A stretch of 64,000 nt of DNA from an uncultured Collinsella sp. (GTDB taxonomy: Bacteria > Actinomycetota > Coriobacteriia > Coriobacteriales > Coriobacteriaceae). The stretch spans positions 1-64,000 of the forward strand of contig CAAFZX010000026.1 of NCBI GenBank assembly GCA_900767675.1, in the 5' to 3' direction. The notes beneath the pieces are model-generated. The model was not told the origin of the DNA. It saw nothing but the letters and a program-made list of their open reading frames with translations, and did no database searches. How positions within the stretch are numbered: the stretch's first letter is position 1; each line of letters starts with the position of its first letter. Positions 26,417 to 35,018 of this stretch are shown piece by piece. Made by a program: the position numbers and the translations under genes.

Positions 26417-26653
26417 TTAGTGGTTGTGCGGGCAGTTGGAGCAGCAGCCGCTCGTGGCGCTGGTGCTGGAACCGCCGCTGCGCTGGTCGGTGTTGTAGAA
26501 ACCGCTGCCATCGAACTTGATGCCGCTGGCCGAGAACGTCTTGGATGCCGGGGCGCCGCAGCTGGGGCAGGCGACCTCGGGCGTCTCGGACATGGGGTGC
26601 TCAACCTCAAACACGTTGCCGCAGCTCGTGCACTTGTAATCGTAGCGCGCCAT
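26417..26653 (-). CDS. FmdB-family zinc-ribbon protein
   Basis: 78-aa protein starting MARYDYKCTSCGNVFEVEH, with a second knuckle CPSCGAP, the four-cysteine zinc ribbon of the FmdB/CxxC_CXXC_SSSS family. A Gly/Ser-rich stretch and a C-terminal CCSNCPHNH follow. Called a putative regulator in the family; the real function is unknown. GGAA precedes the ATG. Convergent to rsmB, and separated by about 90 bp from the end of the GH13-GH77 gene, which runs in the same direction further upstream. Confidence 0.85.
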   Translation of the reverse strand: MARYDYKCTSCGNVFEVEHPMSETPEVACPSCGAPASKTFSASGIKFDGSGFYNTDQRSGGSSTSATSGCCSNCPHNH

Positions 26654-26740
26654 AATACTTCCTTTTCAGCACAAAGCGGGCAGATCGCTCTGCCCGCACA
26701 AATTCAAACGTTGTAACTGTACCCTATATCGGTGGTTTTA

Positions 26741-29700
26741 TCACGCTTCGCCCCAGAATCTATGGGTGTCGCGCAGGAGCTTCGCGGTCTTGTCCTCGGC
26801 CGCCGCAATGTCGGCCTCGTCGGCCTGCCATGTCCAGTTGCCCGTAGCCACGCCCGGCACGTTCATACGTGCGTCGTCGCCCAGGCCCAGCACGTCCTGC
26901 AACGGCATCATCACAAGCGGAGCATCGCTTGCCAACGCGTCGCCCATCAGCTTTCCGGCAAGGTCCCTGCCGCTCGGCTCGTCGCCGCCCGCAAAGGAGC
27001 GCGTGCACCAGCCGGCGAGCGTCGAGGTGTCGTGCGTCGAGGTGTACAGGATCTTGCCCGGCGTGGGGTGAATGCCGTCGCGAACGTCGTAGTCGCTAAA
27101 CTCCAGCACGTCCATGCCGGGGAAACCGCAGGTCGAGGCCATGGCGCGAACGCCGGGCGTCAGATAACCCAGGTCCTCGGCGATAAAGTTGAGCGGGCCT
27201 AGCTCGTCATAGGCAGTCTGGAACAGGTCCTTGCCCGGACCCGCGAGCCAACGGCCGTCGGCGCAGGCCTTGCCGGCGGGAATGCTAAAGTAGCTGTGGA
27301 AGCCCAGGAAGTGGTCCAGACGCACGCGGTCGTAGAGCGAGAACGCGCGGCGTAGGCGGTCGAGCCACCAACGATAGCCGTCCTCCTTCATGTGGTCCCA
27401 GCGGAAGGTCGGGTTGCCCCACACCTGGCCCTCGGGCGCAAAGTTATCGGGCGGCGCACCGGAGATCTCGATTGCCTTGCCGGTATCGGAAAGCCAGAAG
27501 TTTTCGGGCTCGCTCCACGCGTCGGCCGAATCGTCCGAAACGTACATGGGAATGTCGCCGATGACCTCGATGCCCTTCTTGTGCGCATAGTTCATGAGCT
27601 CGCACCAGGCAAGGTCAAAGCGGTACTGCATGTACGCCTGCAGCTCTGCCTCGTCGTGGAAACGCTTGTCGTCAATCAGATGCTCGTTGTAGCGCGCGAC
27701 ATCGGCCGGCCAATCGTGGCGCGACTCGCCCTCAAAGTACTTCTTAACGGCCATGTAGACGCAGTACTTCTCGAGCCAATCGGCGTTGCGATGTTTAAAC
27801 GCCGTGTAGAGCGGGTCTGCATCCTCGCCGCCACGGGCCTTCCAAGTCTCAAAGTCGGCCGCCAGCTCTTCTTGGCTCTCGGGCAGCAGGTCAATATTGC
27901 CCGCAAAGGCCGAAGGCCCAGCGTAAGGGGAGCGGAAGAAGTCCGTCGGGTTGACAGGCAGAACCTGCCAGTAGCGCATACCCATAGCGGCCAGATGGTC
28001 GATAAAGCGACGCGTGGGTGCGCCGATCGTGCCGGGCTTGCCGTCGTCGGTGGGCACCGAGGTGATATGGCACACGCCGCCCGCGCCGTGATCGAGCGGC
28101 TCCTGCAGGCGCTGCTCGGCATGGTGATAGATGATCGACGAGCCCAGCGGATACAGATCGAGCGTGACCGTACCGTTGTGTATCTCGCACTCGCGACCGC
28201 TGATGACGTCACTCGCGCATTCACCGAGCGCCGGAATCGTCACGCGGTGCGAATTGCGCAGACTGCGGTTGATGATAACCGTCGCGGACTCGCCATCCTT
28301 GCCCGTGCGGTTGTAGGCCAGCACCTCGTCGTTGAGCGCGAAGGCCTTGATCTCGCCGTCGATCATAAACGGCAGTGCGCGGCGTACGGCGGAGGCGTTC
28401 TTGACAATAGCCAGCGTGTCGAAGTCGTGCAGGTCTTCCTTCAAGGGCAGGGTGCGGCGGTTGCCCGGATCGGTTAGGCCCTCCAGGCCGTATTCGTCGC
28501 CGTAGTAGATCGAAGGCACGCCGGGGAAGGTCATCTGCATGAGCGTTGCAAGCCAAAAACGGCTCTTGGCCAGGCCCATCGAGTTCTCGTCCAGACGCCA
28601 CTTGCTGCGCTCGCACTCGGGCAGCTGCGACTCGTCGGGGCCGCCGCCGAGCACCGAGATGATACGCGGGCGGTCGTGGCTCGAAAGCAGATTGAGCGCG
28701 CAGGACAATGCCTCGCTCGGGTAGTTCTCGCGCAGGGTTTCGATATCCTCGGCTGCCTGGTAGGCGTTCTTGTAGCCCATCAAAAAGCCGATGACCATGT
28801 CGCGGAAGGGGTAATCCATAGCAGAGTCCAGCTCGGATCCCTGCAGGTAGCGGCGCAGATGGCCGTAGCTAATTTTGTTTGAGGCGTCTTCCCAGACTTC
28901 GCCGAGCAACAGCGCATCAGGCTTTTCGGCAAGTACGGCCTTCTTGATCTCGACTAGGAAATCGTCCGAAAGCTCGTCGGCGACGTCCAGGCGCCAGCCA
29001 TGAGCGCCGGCACGTAGCCATTTACGGATCACGCCGTCCTTGCCCAGGAGCCGCTCGCGTACCAGCTCGGAGCTCTCATTGATGGCGGGCATATTGCCCA
29101 CGCCCCACCAGCAGTCGTACGAGCCGTCCTCGTGGAAATAAAACGCATCGCGCCACGGCGAATCCTCGCTCTGCCACGCGCCCACGCCAGGGTAGTTGCC
29201 GTAGCGGTTGAAGTAGATCGAATCGTCGCCCGTGTGGTTGAAGACGCCATCCAGGATGATGGAGATGCCTAGCTTCTCGGCTGCCTGGCACAGCTCGGTA
29301 AAGTCCTGCTCGGTGCCCAGGATCGGGTCGATCTTGGTGTAGTCGGCCGTGTCGTAGCGGTGGTTGCTCGCGGCTTCAAAGATGGGGTTGAGGTAGATGG
29401 CCGTAAAGCCCAGCTCGGCGATGCGAGGCAGGTCTTCTTGGATGCCCTTGAGCGATCCGCCGTAGAAGTCCCAGGTCTTGATGGAGCCGTCCTCGGCGCG
29501 CTCGTATACGGGCGGCTCGTTCCAGTCCTCGATCATGCGGCGCTGGATTCCGTTGCGCGGTTTTTCAACCTCGGCCAGCGTGCGATCGTGCCAGTTTTCG
29601 TCGCGGGCATAGCGGTCGGGGAAGATCTGGTACACCATGCCGCGCTCGTACCAGGCGGGGCGGTTCTTGCGGTGCTTATAGACGGTAATCTGGAAGGACG

Positions 29701-30037
29701 GCACCTCGGCGTAGTCGTAGGTTACGCCCTCGCCGCCGGTGCGGCCCTGCGGCGCGCCCAGGCGAACCTCGGGCTGGCCCTCGATATTGCAGATAAAGCT
29801 GTACCAGATAAGACAGGGCTCGGTGCACTCAAGCTCTACGGTAAATATGCCGTCGCCCTCGTGCGTCATGGGATACCGAGACTCACCGATCTCATCGACC
29901 CAAGTGCGCAGCGTAAGCGTTGCCTGGTTGGGATCGGCATCCTCCAAAATCACCGAGAGTGCAACGGAAGTTCCAGTGGTCACAGCGCCAAACGGAGTGC
30001 GAAACTGCGGCAGGCGGCTGTTGTGAATCAATCTCAT
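26741..30037 (-). CDS. Fused GH13 alpha-glucan hydrolase / GH77 4-alpha-glucanotransferase (MalQ)
   Basis: 1098 aa, two enzymes in one chain. Residues about 1-120 are a beta-sandwich with the GH13 barrel following; its nucleophile is in GWRLDVADE (about 349), the acid/base in LLLGEVWED (about 377) and the third acid in LSSHDRP (about 453). From about 650 a MalQ domain follows, with VLPVNPTDFFRSPYAG, RLDHFLGF, AEDLGYLTPGV and STHDTSTLAGW. It probably debranches or trims maltodextrins released by GlgP and reshuffles them. It is the last gene of the glycogen locus, with its own upstream gap of 216 bp. Each half is near full length for its family. Confidence 0.92.
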   Translation of the reverse strand: MRLIHNSRLPQFRTPFGAVTTGTSVALSVILEDADPNQATLTLRTWVDEIGESRYPMTHEGDGIFTVELECTEPCLIWYSFICNIEGQPEVRLGAPQGRTGGEGVTYDYAEVPSFQITVYKHRKNRPAWYERGMVYQIFPDRYARDENWHDRTLAEVEKPRNGIQRRMIEDWNEPPVYERAEDGSIKTWDFYGGSLKGIQEDLPRIAELGFTAIYLNPIFEAASNHRYDTADYTKIDPILGTEQDFTELCQAAEKLGISIILDGVFNHTGDDSIYFNRYGNYPGVGAWQSEDSPWRDAFYFHEDGSYDCWWGVGNMPAINESSELVRERLLGKDGVIRKWLRAGAHGWRLDVADELSDDFLVEIKKAVLAEKPDALLLGEVWEDASNKISYGHLRRYLQGSELDSAMDYPFRDMVIGFLMGYKNAYQAAEDIETLRENYPSEALSCALNLLSSHDRPRIISVLGGGPDESQLPECERSKWRLDENSMGLAKSRFWLATLMQMTFPGVPSIYYGDEYGLEGLTDPGNRRTLPLKEDLHDFDTLAIVKNASAVRRALPFMIDGEIKAFALNDEVLAYNRTGKDGESATVIINRSLRNSHRVTIPALGECASDVISGRECEIHNGTVTLDLYPLGSSIIYHHAEQRLQEPLDHGAGGVCHITSVPTDDGKPGTIGAPTRRFIDHLAAMGMRYWQVLPVNPTDFFRSPYAGPSAFAGNIDLLPESQEELAADFETWKARGGEDADPLYTAFKHRNADWLEKYCVYMAVKKYFEGESRHDWPADVARYNEHLIDDKRFHDEAELQAYMQYRFDLAWCELMNYAHKKGIEVIGDIPMYVSDDSADAWSEPENFWLSDTGKAIEISGAPPDNFAPEGQVWGNPTFRWDHMKEDGYRWWLDRLRRAFSLYDRVRLDHFLGFHSYFSIPAGKACADGRWLAGPGKDLFQTAYDELGPLNFIAEDLGYLTPGVRAMASTCGFPGMDVLEFSDYDVRDGIHPTPGKILYTSTHDTSTLAGWCTRSFAGGDEPSGRDLAGKLMGDALASDAPLVMMPLQDVLGLGDDARMNVPGVATGNWTWQADEADIAAAEDKTAKLLRDTHRFWGEA

Positions 30038-30188
30038 AGTACGGTCCAGTTCTATACAATCATGGCCAGCGGGCCATGGGCTTAACGCACAATAGATAAG
30101 TATATCCGTTACACTTTAGTTGTATAAACTGCAGCCGCTCATCATCGGCGAACGGTTGTCCTAGAAAATCGTTTTACCTCATCTATAG

Positions 30189-30223
30189 AACAAGGGGTGT
30201 CGCACTGAACGACACCCCTTGTT
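30189..30223 (-). terminator. Hairpin terminator after glgA
   Basis: AACAAGGGGTGTCG pairs perfectly with CGACACCCCTTGTT over a 7-nt loop (14-bp stem), 31 bp after the glgA stop. The T-run on the minus strand is weak (TTGTTCTAT), but stem strength and position support termination. Confidence 0.65.
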
Positions 30224-30253
30224 TATTGAGGATTAGATTGTGGATTGTCCGAA

Positions 30254-32539
30254 TTAGCGGCGCTTGCGGGTGGCCGTTGCCTTGCGGACGGAGGTCTTCT
30301 TGCTCGGAGCCTTTTCCACGGTGATGGCGGCAGGGGAGACCGGGGTCTCTTTGGCGGGTTCGGGCTTGGCCTTTATATCGGCCTTGGGCTCCTCTTTGGC
30401 GGTAGCGGGCTTGGCCTCGACCTTAGTCTCTGCCTTGGGAGCAGCGGTCTTGGTCGTGGCCTTTTTGACCGTCGTCGTAGCGCGCTTGCGCGTGGTGGTC
30501 TTGGCGGCCGGCTTAGCCTCGACAGCTACCTCAGCCTTAGGCGCAGCGGGCGTCTCCTCGACTTTGGCGGCCGGCTTAGCGGCTGCCTTGGTCGTGGCGG
30601 CCTTCTTGGTCGTCGACTTCGTAGCCGTGGTCTTCTTGGCAGTCGTGGTCTTGGACGCGGTCGTCTTCTTGGCAGCGGTCTTGGCCGGAGCCTTTGCCGC
30701 AGGCTTTGCCTCGGCGGCGGCCTCAGCCTTTACCTCGGGAGCAGCCTTGGCCTCGGCCTCGGCGGCTTTCTTGGCTGCGGCGGTGGTGCGCTTGCGCGTG
30801 GTCGCTGCCTTGGCGGTAGTTGCCTTGGCAGCGGTAGCCTTGGTTGCCGCTGCCTTGGTCGCAGTTGCCTTTTTAGTCGTCGTCTTACGCGTCGTGGCCT
30901 TCTTTGCCGTAGGCTTCGAAGCCGGCTTCTTCTCAGCCTTGGGCTCCTCAGCAGCAGCGGGCGCCTCAATAACCGGCTCGGCCTTGGGCTCGGGCTCGGC
31001 CACAACCTCGGGCTCGGCCTCAACTTTCTCAGCCACAGCCTTAGGCTCGTCGACAACAGCCGCAGGCCTCTCGATCTCCGGATGCATAAAGAAGTACAGG
31101 TCCAGATACTTATCCGCCGAGCGCGTCCAGCTAAAGTCCTGGCTCATGGCCTGCGTGACCAGCTGATCCCAGGCCGCATGGTTATCCCAGAACAGGCGTG
31201 CCGCGCGGAACACCGCGTCGCCCATCTCGTCGCCGTTAAAGTTGGTAAACGAGAAGCCCGTGCCCTCGCCGGTAAACTCGTTGTACGGCTGCACGGTGTC
31301 CTTCAGGCCGCCGGTCTCGCGCACGATGGGCAGGGTGCCGTAGCGCATGGCGATGATCTGCGACAGGCCGCAGGGCTCAAACTTAGAAGGCATCAGGAAC
31401 ATGTCGGCGGCGGCGTACATGCGCTGCGACAGCGCCGGATCGAACTCGATGCGTGCGGCCATGGTGCCGGGGTACTTGTCCTGGAAGTAGCGCAGGCCAT
31501 CCTCGTAGTCGCGGTCGCCGGTGCCCAGCACGGCCACCTGCACGCCGCCGGCCAGAATGCGGTCAAGTGCGTACATGACCAGGTCCATGCCCTTCTGGCG
31601 CGTCAGGCGCGTGACCATCACCATAAGCGGGCGGTCGTCGCGTACCTCGAGCCCCAGCTCCTCCTGCAGCTTGGCCTTGCACACGGCCTTGCCCGCGCGG
31701 TCGTCAACCGTGTAGTTGGCGGCGATGCGCGTATCGGTCGCCGGGTCAAGGCCCGCGACGTCGATGCCGTTGAGGATGCCCTGCAGCGCGTAGGAGCGCT
31801 CACGCAGCACGCCGTCCAGGCCCTCGCCAAACTCGGGCGTCTGGATCTCGCCTGCATAGGTGGGGCTCACCGTGGTGATGGCATCGGCATAGCGCAGCGC
31901 GCCCAGCATGTAGTTGATGCTGCAGGCGTCGCAACGCAGCTGCGAAGCGGCCGCCGGAATGTGCGCCACGCCCAGGATGTCCTCCATCACGGTGTCGCTA
32001 AACTGGCCCTGGAACGCCACGTTGTGGATCGAGAAAACGGTCTTGACGCGGTCGTACAGCGGCAGGCCCTGGTAGAACTCGCGCAAGAACACGGGCGCCA
32101 GTGCCGTCTGCCAGTCGTTGCAGTGCAGGATGTCGCACTCAAAGCCCTCGGGCAGGTGCTGCAGGCTCTCGGTGATGGCCTTGGAGAAGAACGCAAAGCG
32201 CTCGCCGTCGTCAAAGAAGCCGTACGGATAGTCGCGCGCAAAGTAGCGCTCGTTGTCGATGAACATATACGTGACGCCGTCGTGCTCGAGCTTCTCGAGT
32301 CCGCAGTACTCGTTGCGCCAGCCCAGGCTCACGTAAAAGTCGGCAAAGTGCTCCATCTGCGCCTTGTACTCGTCCTTGATGGTGGCGTACTTGGGCACCA
32401 TCACGATAACTTCGGCGCCGGCGCGCACAAGCGCCGCAGGCAGCGAGCCCGCCACGTCGCCCAGGCCACCGGTCTTTACAAACGGTGCGCACTCGGCCGA
32501 GGCAAACACGATCTGCATCTTTTTGCTGGAATCTGCCAT
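30254..32539 (-). CDS. glgA: Glycogen synthase with a long histone-H1-like C-terminal tail
   Basis: GT5 enzyme that extends glycogen from ADP-glucose. The core (about 1-487) begins MQIVFASAECAPFVKTGGLGDV with the ADP-glucose-binding KTGGL, and includes PSKFEPCGLSQIIAMRYGTLPIVRETGGL. Usual GlgA length is about 480; here 761 aa. The extra 274 residues (encoded by 30257-31078) are an acidic Glu/Pro/Ala linker followed by repeats built of KKAT, TKAA, KPAAK and KKTT, ending RKATATRKRR, like histone H1 or AlgP tails. The start at 32539 (MADSSKK) has GGGAG 5 nt upstream. The tail's role is unknown. Confidence 0.93.
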   Translation of the reverse strand: MADSSKKMQIVFASAECAPFVKTGGLGDVAGSLPAALVRAGAEVIVMVPKYATIKDEYKAQMEHFADFYVSLGWRNEYCGLEKLEHDGVTYMFIDNERYFARDYPYGFFDDGERFAFFSKAITESLQHLPEGFECDILHCNDWQTALAPVFLREFYQGLPLYDRVKTVFSIHNVAFQGQFSDTVMEDILGVAHIPAAASQLRCDACSINYMLGALRYADAITTVSPTYAGEIQTPEFGEGLDGVLRERSYALQGILNGIDVAGLDPATDTRIAANYTVDDRAGKAVCKAKLQEELGLEVRDDRPLMVMVTRLTRQKGMDLVMYALDRILAGGVQVAVLGTGDRDYEDGLRYFQDKYPGTMAARIEFDPALSQRMYAAADMFLMPSKFEPCGLSQIIAMRYGTLPIVRETGGLKDTVQPYNEFTGEGTGFSFTNFNGDEMGDAVFRAARLFWDNHAAWDQLVTQAMSQDFSWTRSADKYLDLYFFMHPEIERPAAVVDEPKAVAEKVEAEPEVVAEPEPKAEPVIEAPAAAEEPKAEKKPASKPTAKKATTRKTTTKKATATKAAATKATAAKATTAKAATTRKRTTAAAKKAAEAEAKAAPEVKAEAAAEAKPAAKAPAKTAAKKTTASKTTTAKKTTATKSTTKKAATTKAAAKPAAKVEETPAAPKAEVAVEAKPAAKTTTRKRATTTVKKATTKTAAPKAETKVEAKPATAKEEPKADIKAKPEPAKETPVSPAAITVEKAPSKKTSVRKATATRKRR

Positions 32540-32563
32540 ATTGTCTCCCATGTTGCAATTCGA

Positions 32564-32597
32564 GAATAGCCGCCTGGCGCTAACCGGGCGGCTATTC
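32564..32597. other. Hairpin between glgD and glgA
   Basis: GAATAGCCGCC (32564-32574) pairs perfectly with GGCGGCTATTC (32587-32597) in the glgD-glgA intergenic region, just before the glgA ribosome binding site. No T-run. It could be a processing or stability element that sets the expression of glgA against glgCD. Confidence 0.5.
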
Positions 32598-32629
32598 TAC
32601 ATGTTACGAGCGATGTTGCGGTGCCAACG

Positions 32630-33757
32630 TTAACGTACGATGGTGGTGTCGGAAGTTAACGGAGCCTTGCCCAGCACCAGGATGTTCTCGGGCGTGCCGC
32701 GAAGCTCGGTGTTGGTGGGGACCACGTTGTTCTTGTCCAGGATGGCGTTCTCAACGCGTGCGCCGCTCTTGATGATGCAGCTCTGGTTGATGATCGAGTT
32801 GGTCACCGAAGCGCCTTCCTCGACCACGACGCCGCGCGACAGGATCGAGTTGCGCACGGTGCCTTTGATGATGCAGCCGGCCGAGATGATCGAGTTGCAC
32901 GCGTGGCTGCCGGTCGCATAGCGCGAAGGCGGCACGTCGTGAGCCTTGGTCAGGATCGGGCGCTCGGGGTCAAAGAGCTGGTCGGCCACGGTCTGGTCGA
33001 GCAGGTCCATGCTGCGGCGATACAGCGACTTCTCGCTAAACACGCCCACGACCTCGCCCTTGTACTCGTAGCTGCACACGTCGATGTTGCCAAAGTCGCC
33101 TTGGAGTGCCTCGAGCAGGTCCAGATAGTCGGCGGCCTGGTAGTGGTCGATGATCTCGAGCAGCGTCTCGCGGTTGACGATGCAGCAGTCCATGGAGGCG
33201 TTGTCGCCGTACGCGACGCCGGCGCTCACGCCCGTCAGGCGGCCGTTCTCGTTAATCTCGAGCTTGGTCTCGTCGTCGACGTTGCGCGTGGCCTTGCAGT
33301 ACACCACGGTCATCTGGGCACCGGAGTTCTCGTGCGCGTCAATGATGGTGTTGAGGTCCATGTTAAAGATGATGTTGGTGCCCATCATCACGACATAGGG
33401 CTTGTCCGAGCGCTGGAACAGCGTCTTGTTGGAGATGATGTCGCGCAGCAGGAAGCGCATGCCGCCCTTGGTGGTGCCATACGCGTTGCCGGGGACCATG
33501 AACAGGCCGCCCTTCTTGCGGTCCAGGCCCCAGTCCTTGCCCGAGCCCACGTGGTCGATCAGCGAGCGATAGTTGCCCGGCATGACGACGCCGACGGTCT
33601 TAATGCCGGCATTCATCATGTTGGACAGCGGGAAGTCGATCAGGCGGTAGCGGCCCAAAAACGGGACGGACGCGATGGGGCGGTCCTTGAGCAGCACGCT
33701 GCCGTAGGTCGAAGAGTAGTTAGCGGTGATATAACCGATGGCCTTGCGATTGATCAT
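32630..33757 (-). CDS. glgD: Glucose-1-phosphate adenylyltransferase, GlgD subunit
   Basis: 375-aa paralogue of GlgC. The nucleotidyltransferase fold is seen (RYRLIDFPLSNMMNAGI) and the C-terminal left-handed beta-helix (SIISAGCIIKGTVRNSILSRGVVV). The N-terminal GGxGxRL pyrophosphorylase loop of GlgC is missing: it reads YITANYSSTYGSVLL. This is typical of GlgD, which is regulatory and forms a heteromer with GlgC in Firmicutes-type systems. It starts 4 bp after the glgC stop, so the two are cotranslated. ATG 33757 fits the family N-terminus. Confidence 0.93.
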   Translation of the reverse strand: MINRKAIGYITANYSSTYGSVLLKDRPIASVPFLGRYRLIDFPLSNMMNAGIKTVGVVMPGNYRSLIDHVGSGKDWGLDRKKGGLFMVPGNAYGTTKGGMRFLLRDIISNKTLFQRSDKPYVVMMGTNIIFNMDLNTIIDAHENSGAQMTVVYCKATRNVDDETKLEINENGRLTGVSAGVAYGDNASMDCCIVNRETLLEIIDHYQAADYLDLLEALQGDFGNIDVCSYEYKGEVVGVFSEKSLYRRSMDLLDQTVADQLFDPERPILTKAHDVPPSRYATGSHACNSIISAGCIIKGTVRNSILSRGVVVEEGASVTNSIINQSCIIKSGARVENAILDKNNVVPTNTELRGTPENILVLGKAPLTSDTTIVR

Positions 33758-33761
33758 CGGA

Positions 33762-34910
33762 TCATTCCCCCTTCCCGATAACGACGTCATTTCCAACGAC
33801 GGCCGTATCCTTGGTGGTATCGACAGAGCCGAGCTTCACGCCCTCTTCGACCGTGGAGTTCTCGCCCAAAATAGCGCGGCAGATGTGCGCCCCGCTCTTA
33901 ACGTGCGCACCCGGCAGCAGCACGGAGTCCTCGACTACGGCGCGCTCCTCGATGATGACGTCGGTCGAAAGAATCGAGTGGCGAGCGGTGCCGTAGATCT
34001 TGCAGCCGTTGGAGACCAGGCAGTCGTCCAGGCGGCCGTCCGGGCCAATGTAGTGCGGCGGACGCGTGGTGATGTTGGACATGATGGGGAAGTTCTTGTC
34101 AAACAGATCGAACTCGGGGTTGTTGCCCAGCAGGTCCATCGAGGTCTCGTGGAAGCTGGCGATGGTGCCGACGTCCTTCCAAAAGCCGTGGAACTCGTAG
34201 CTGTACAGGCGCTTGCCCTCGCCGAGCAACTTGGGGATGATGTCTTTGCCAAAGTCGTGGCTCGAGCGCTGGTCCAGGGCGTCCGCCTCGAGCGCCTCAA
34301 TCAGCACGTCGGCCGAGAAGATGTAGATGCCCATGGATGCAAGGTTCGAATCGGGCTTCTCGGGCTTCTCGGTAAACTTGGTGATGCGGCCGTCCTCGGG
34401 GTCGGTGGTCAGGATGCCAAAACGGCTGGCCTCCTCCCACGGCACGGGCATAACGCTCACCGTGAGGTCGGCGTTGTTCTCAATGTGCGTCTTGAGCATC
34501 TTGCGGTAATCCATGCGATACAGGTGATCGCCCGAAAGAATCAGGACGTACTTGGGGTCGTTGGCCTTGATGTAGTCGAGGTTCTGTGTAATGGCGTCGG
34601 CCGTGCCCGCATACCAGGCGCCACCGGTCTGCGTCTCGTACGGCGGCAGGATCGACACGCCGCCGTCACGGCTGTCCAGATCCCAAGCCTCGCCGGAGCC
34701 CACATAGGCATGCAGCAGGTAGGGACGGTACTGCGTCAGAACGCCCACCGTGTCGATGCCCGAGTTGGAGCAGTTGGAGAGCGAAAAGTCGATAATGCGG
34801 AACTTGCCACCAAAGCTAACCGCCGGCTTAGCGATCTTTTGGGTGAGTGCCCCCAATCGGCTGCCCTGTCCTCCTGCGAGGAGCATCGCGATGCATTCTT
34901 TCTTACTCAT
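33762..34910 (-). CDS. glgC: Glucose-1-phosphate adenylyltransferase, catalytic GlgC subunit
   Basis: Makes ADP-glucose from ATP and glucose-1-phosphate, the committed step of glycogen synthesis. 382 aa. It has the intact pyrophosphorylase loop LAGGQGSRLGALT, the product-binding segments (YAGTADAITQNL; LSGDHLYRMDY) and a C-terminal beta-helix. AAGGAG is 7 nt upstream of ATG 34910. Paired with glgD immediately downstream; glgP is upstream in the same direction. Confidence 0.96.
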   Translation of the reverse strand: MSKKECIAMLLAGGQGSRLGALTQKIAKPAVSFGGKFRIIDFSLSNCSNSGIDTVGVLTQYRPYLLHAYVGSGEAWDLDSRDGGVSILPPYETQTGGAWYAGTADAITQNLDYIKANDPKYVLILSGDHLYRMDYRKMLKTHIENNADLTVSVMPVPWEEASRFGILTTDPEDGRITKFTEKPEKPDSNLASMGIYIFSADVLIEALEADALDQRSSHDFGKDIIPKLLGEGKRLYSYEFHGFWKDVGTIASFHETSMDLLGNNPEFDLFDKNFPIMSNITTRPPHYIGPDGRLDDCLVSNGCKIYGTARHSILSTDVIIEERAVVEDSVLLPGAHVKSGAHICRAILGENSTVEEGVKLGSVDTTKDTAVVGNDVVIGKGE

Positions 34911-34950
34911 CGATTTCTCCTTCTGTCATCGATGTTCTTAAACCCATTAG

Positions 34951-34981
34951 CGACGGGCGCGGCGCTCGGTCGCGCCCGTCG
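34951..34981. other. Strong hairpin between glgP and glgC
   Basis: CGACGGGCGCG (34951-34961) pairs perfectly with CGCGCCCGTCG (34971-34981), an 11-bp very GC-rich stem over a 9-nt loop. It lies between the glgP stop and the glgC ribosome binding site. No T-run, so a transcript-stability or partial-termination role is more likely than full termination. Confidence 0.55.
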
Positions 34982-35018
34982 AGTAATGCCGTGCTGGCAT
35001 AAGGGAGCTCGCGCGCCT

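Noticed and set aside
30245..32569. 774-codon Gly/Leu/Arg-rich frame antisense to glgA
   Set aside because: Arises from the repetitive Lys/Ala/Thr codons of the glgA tail read in reverse.
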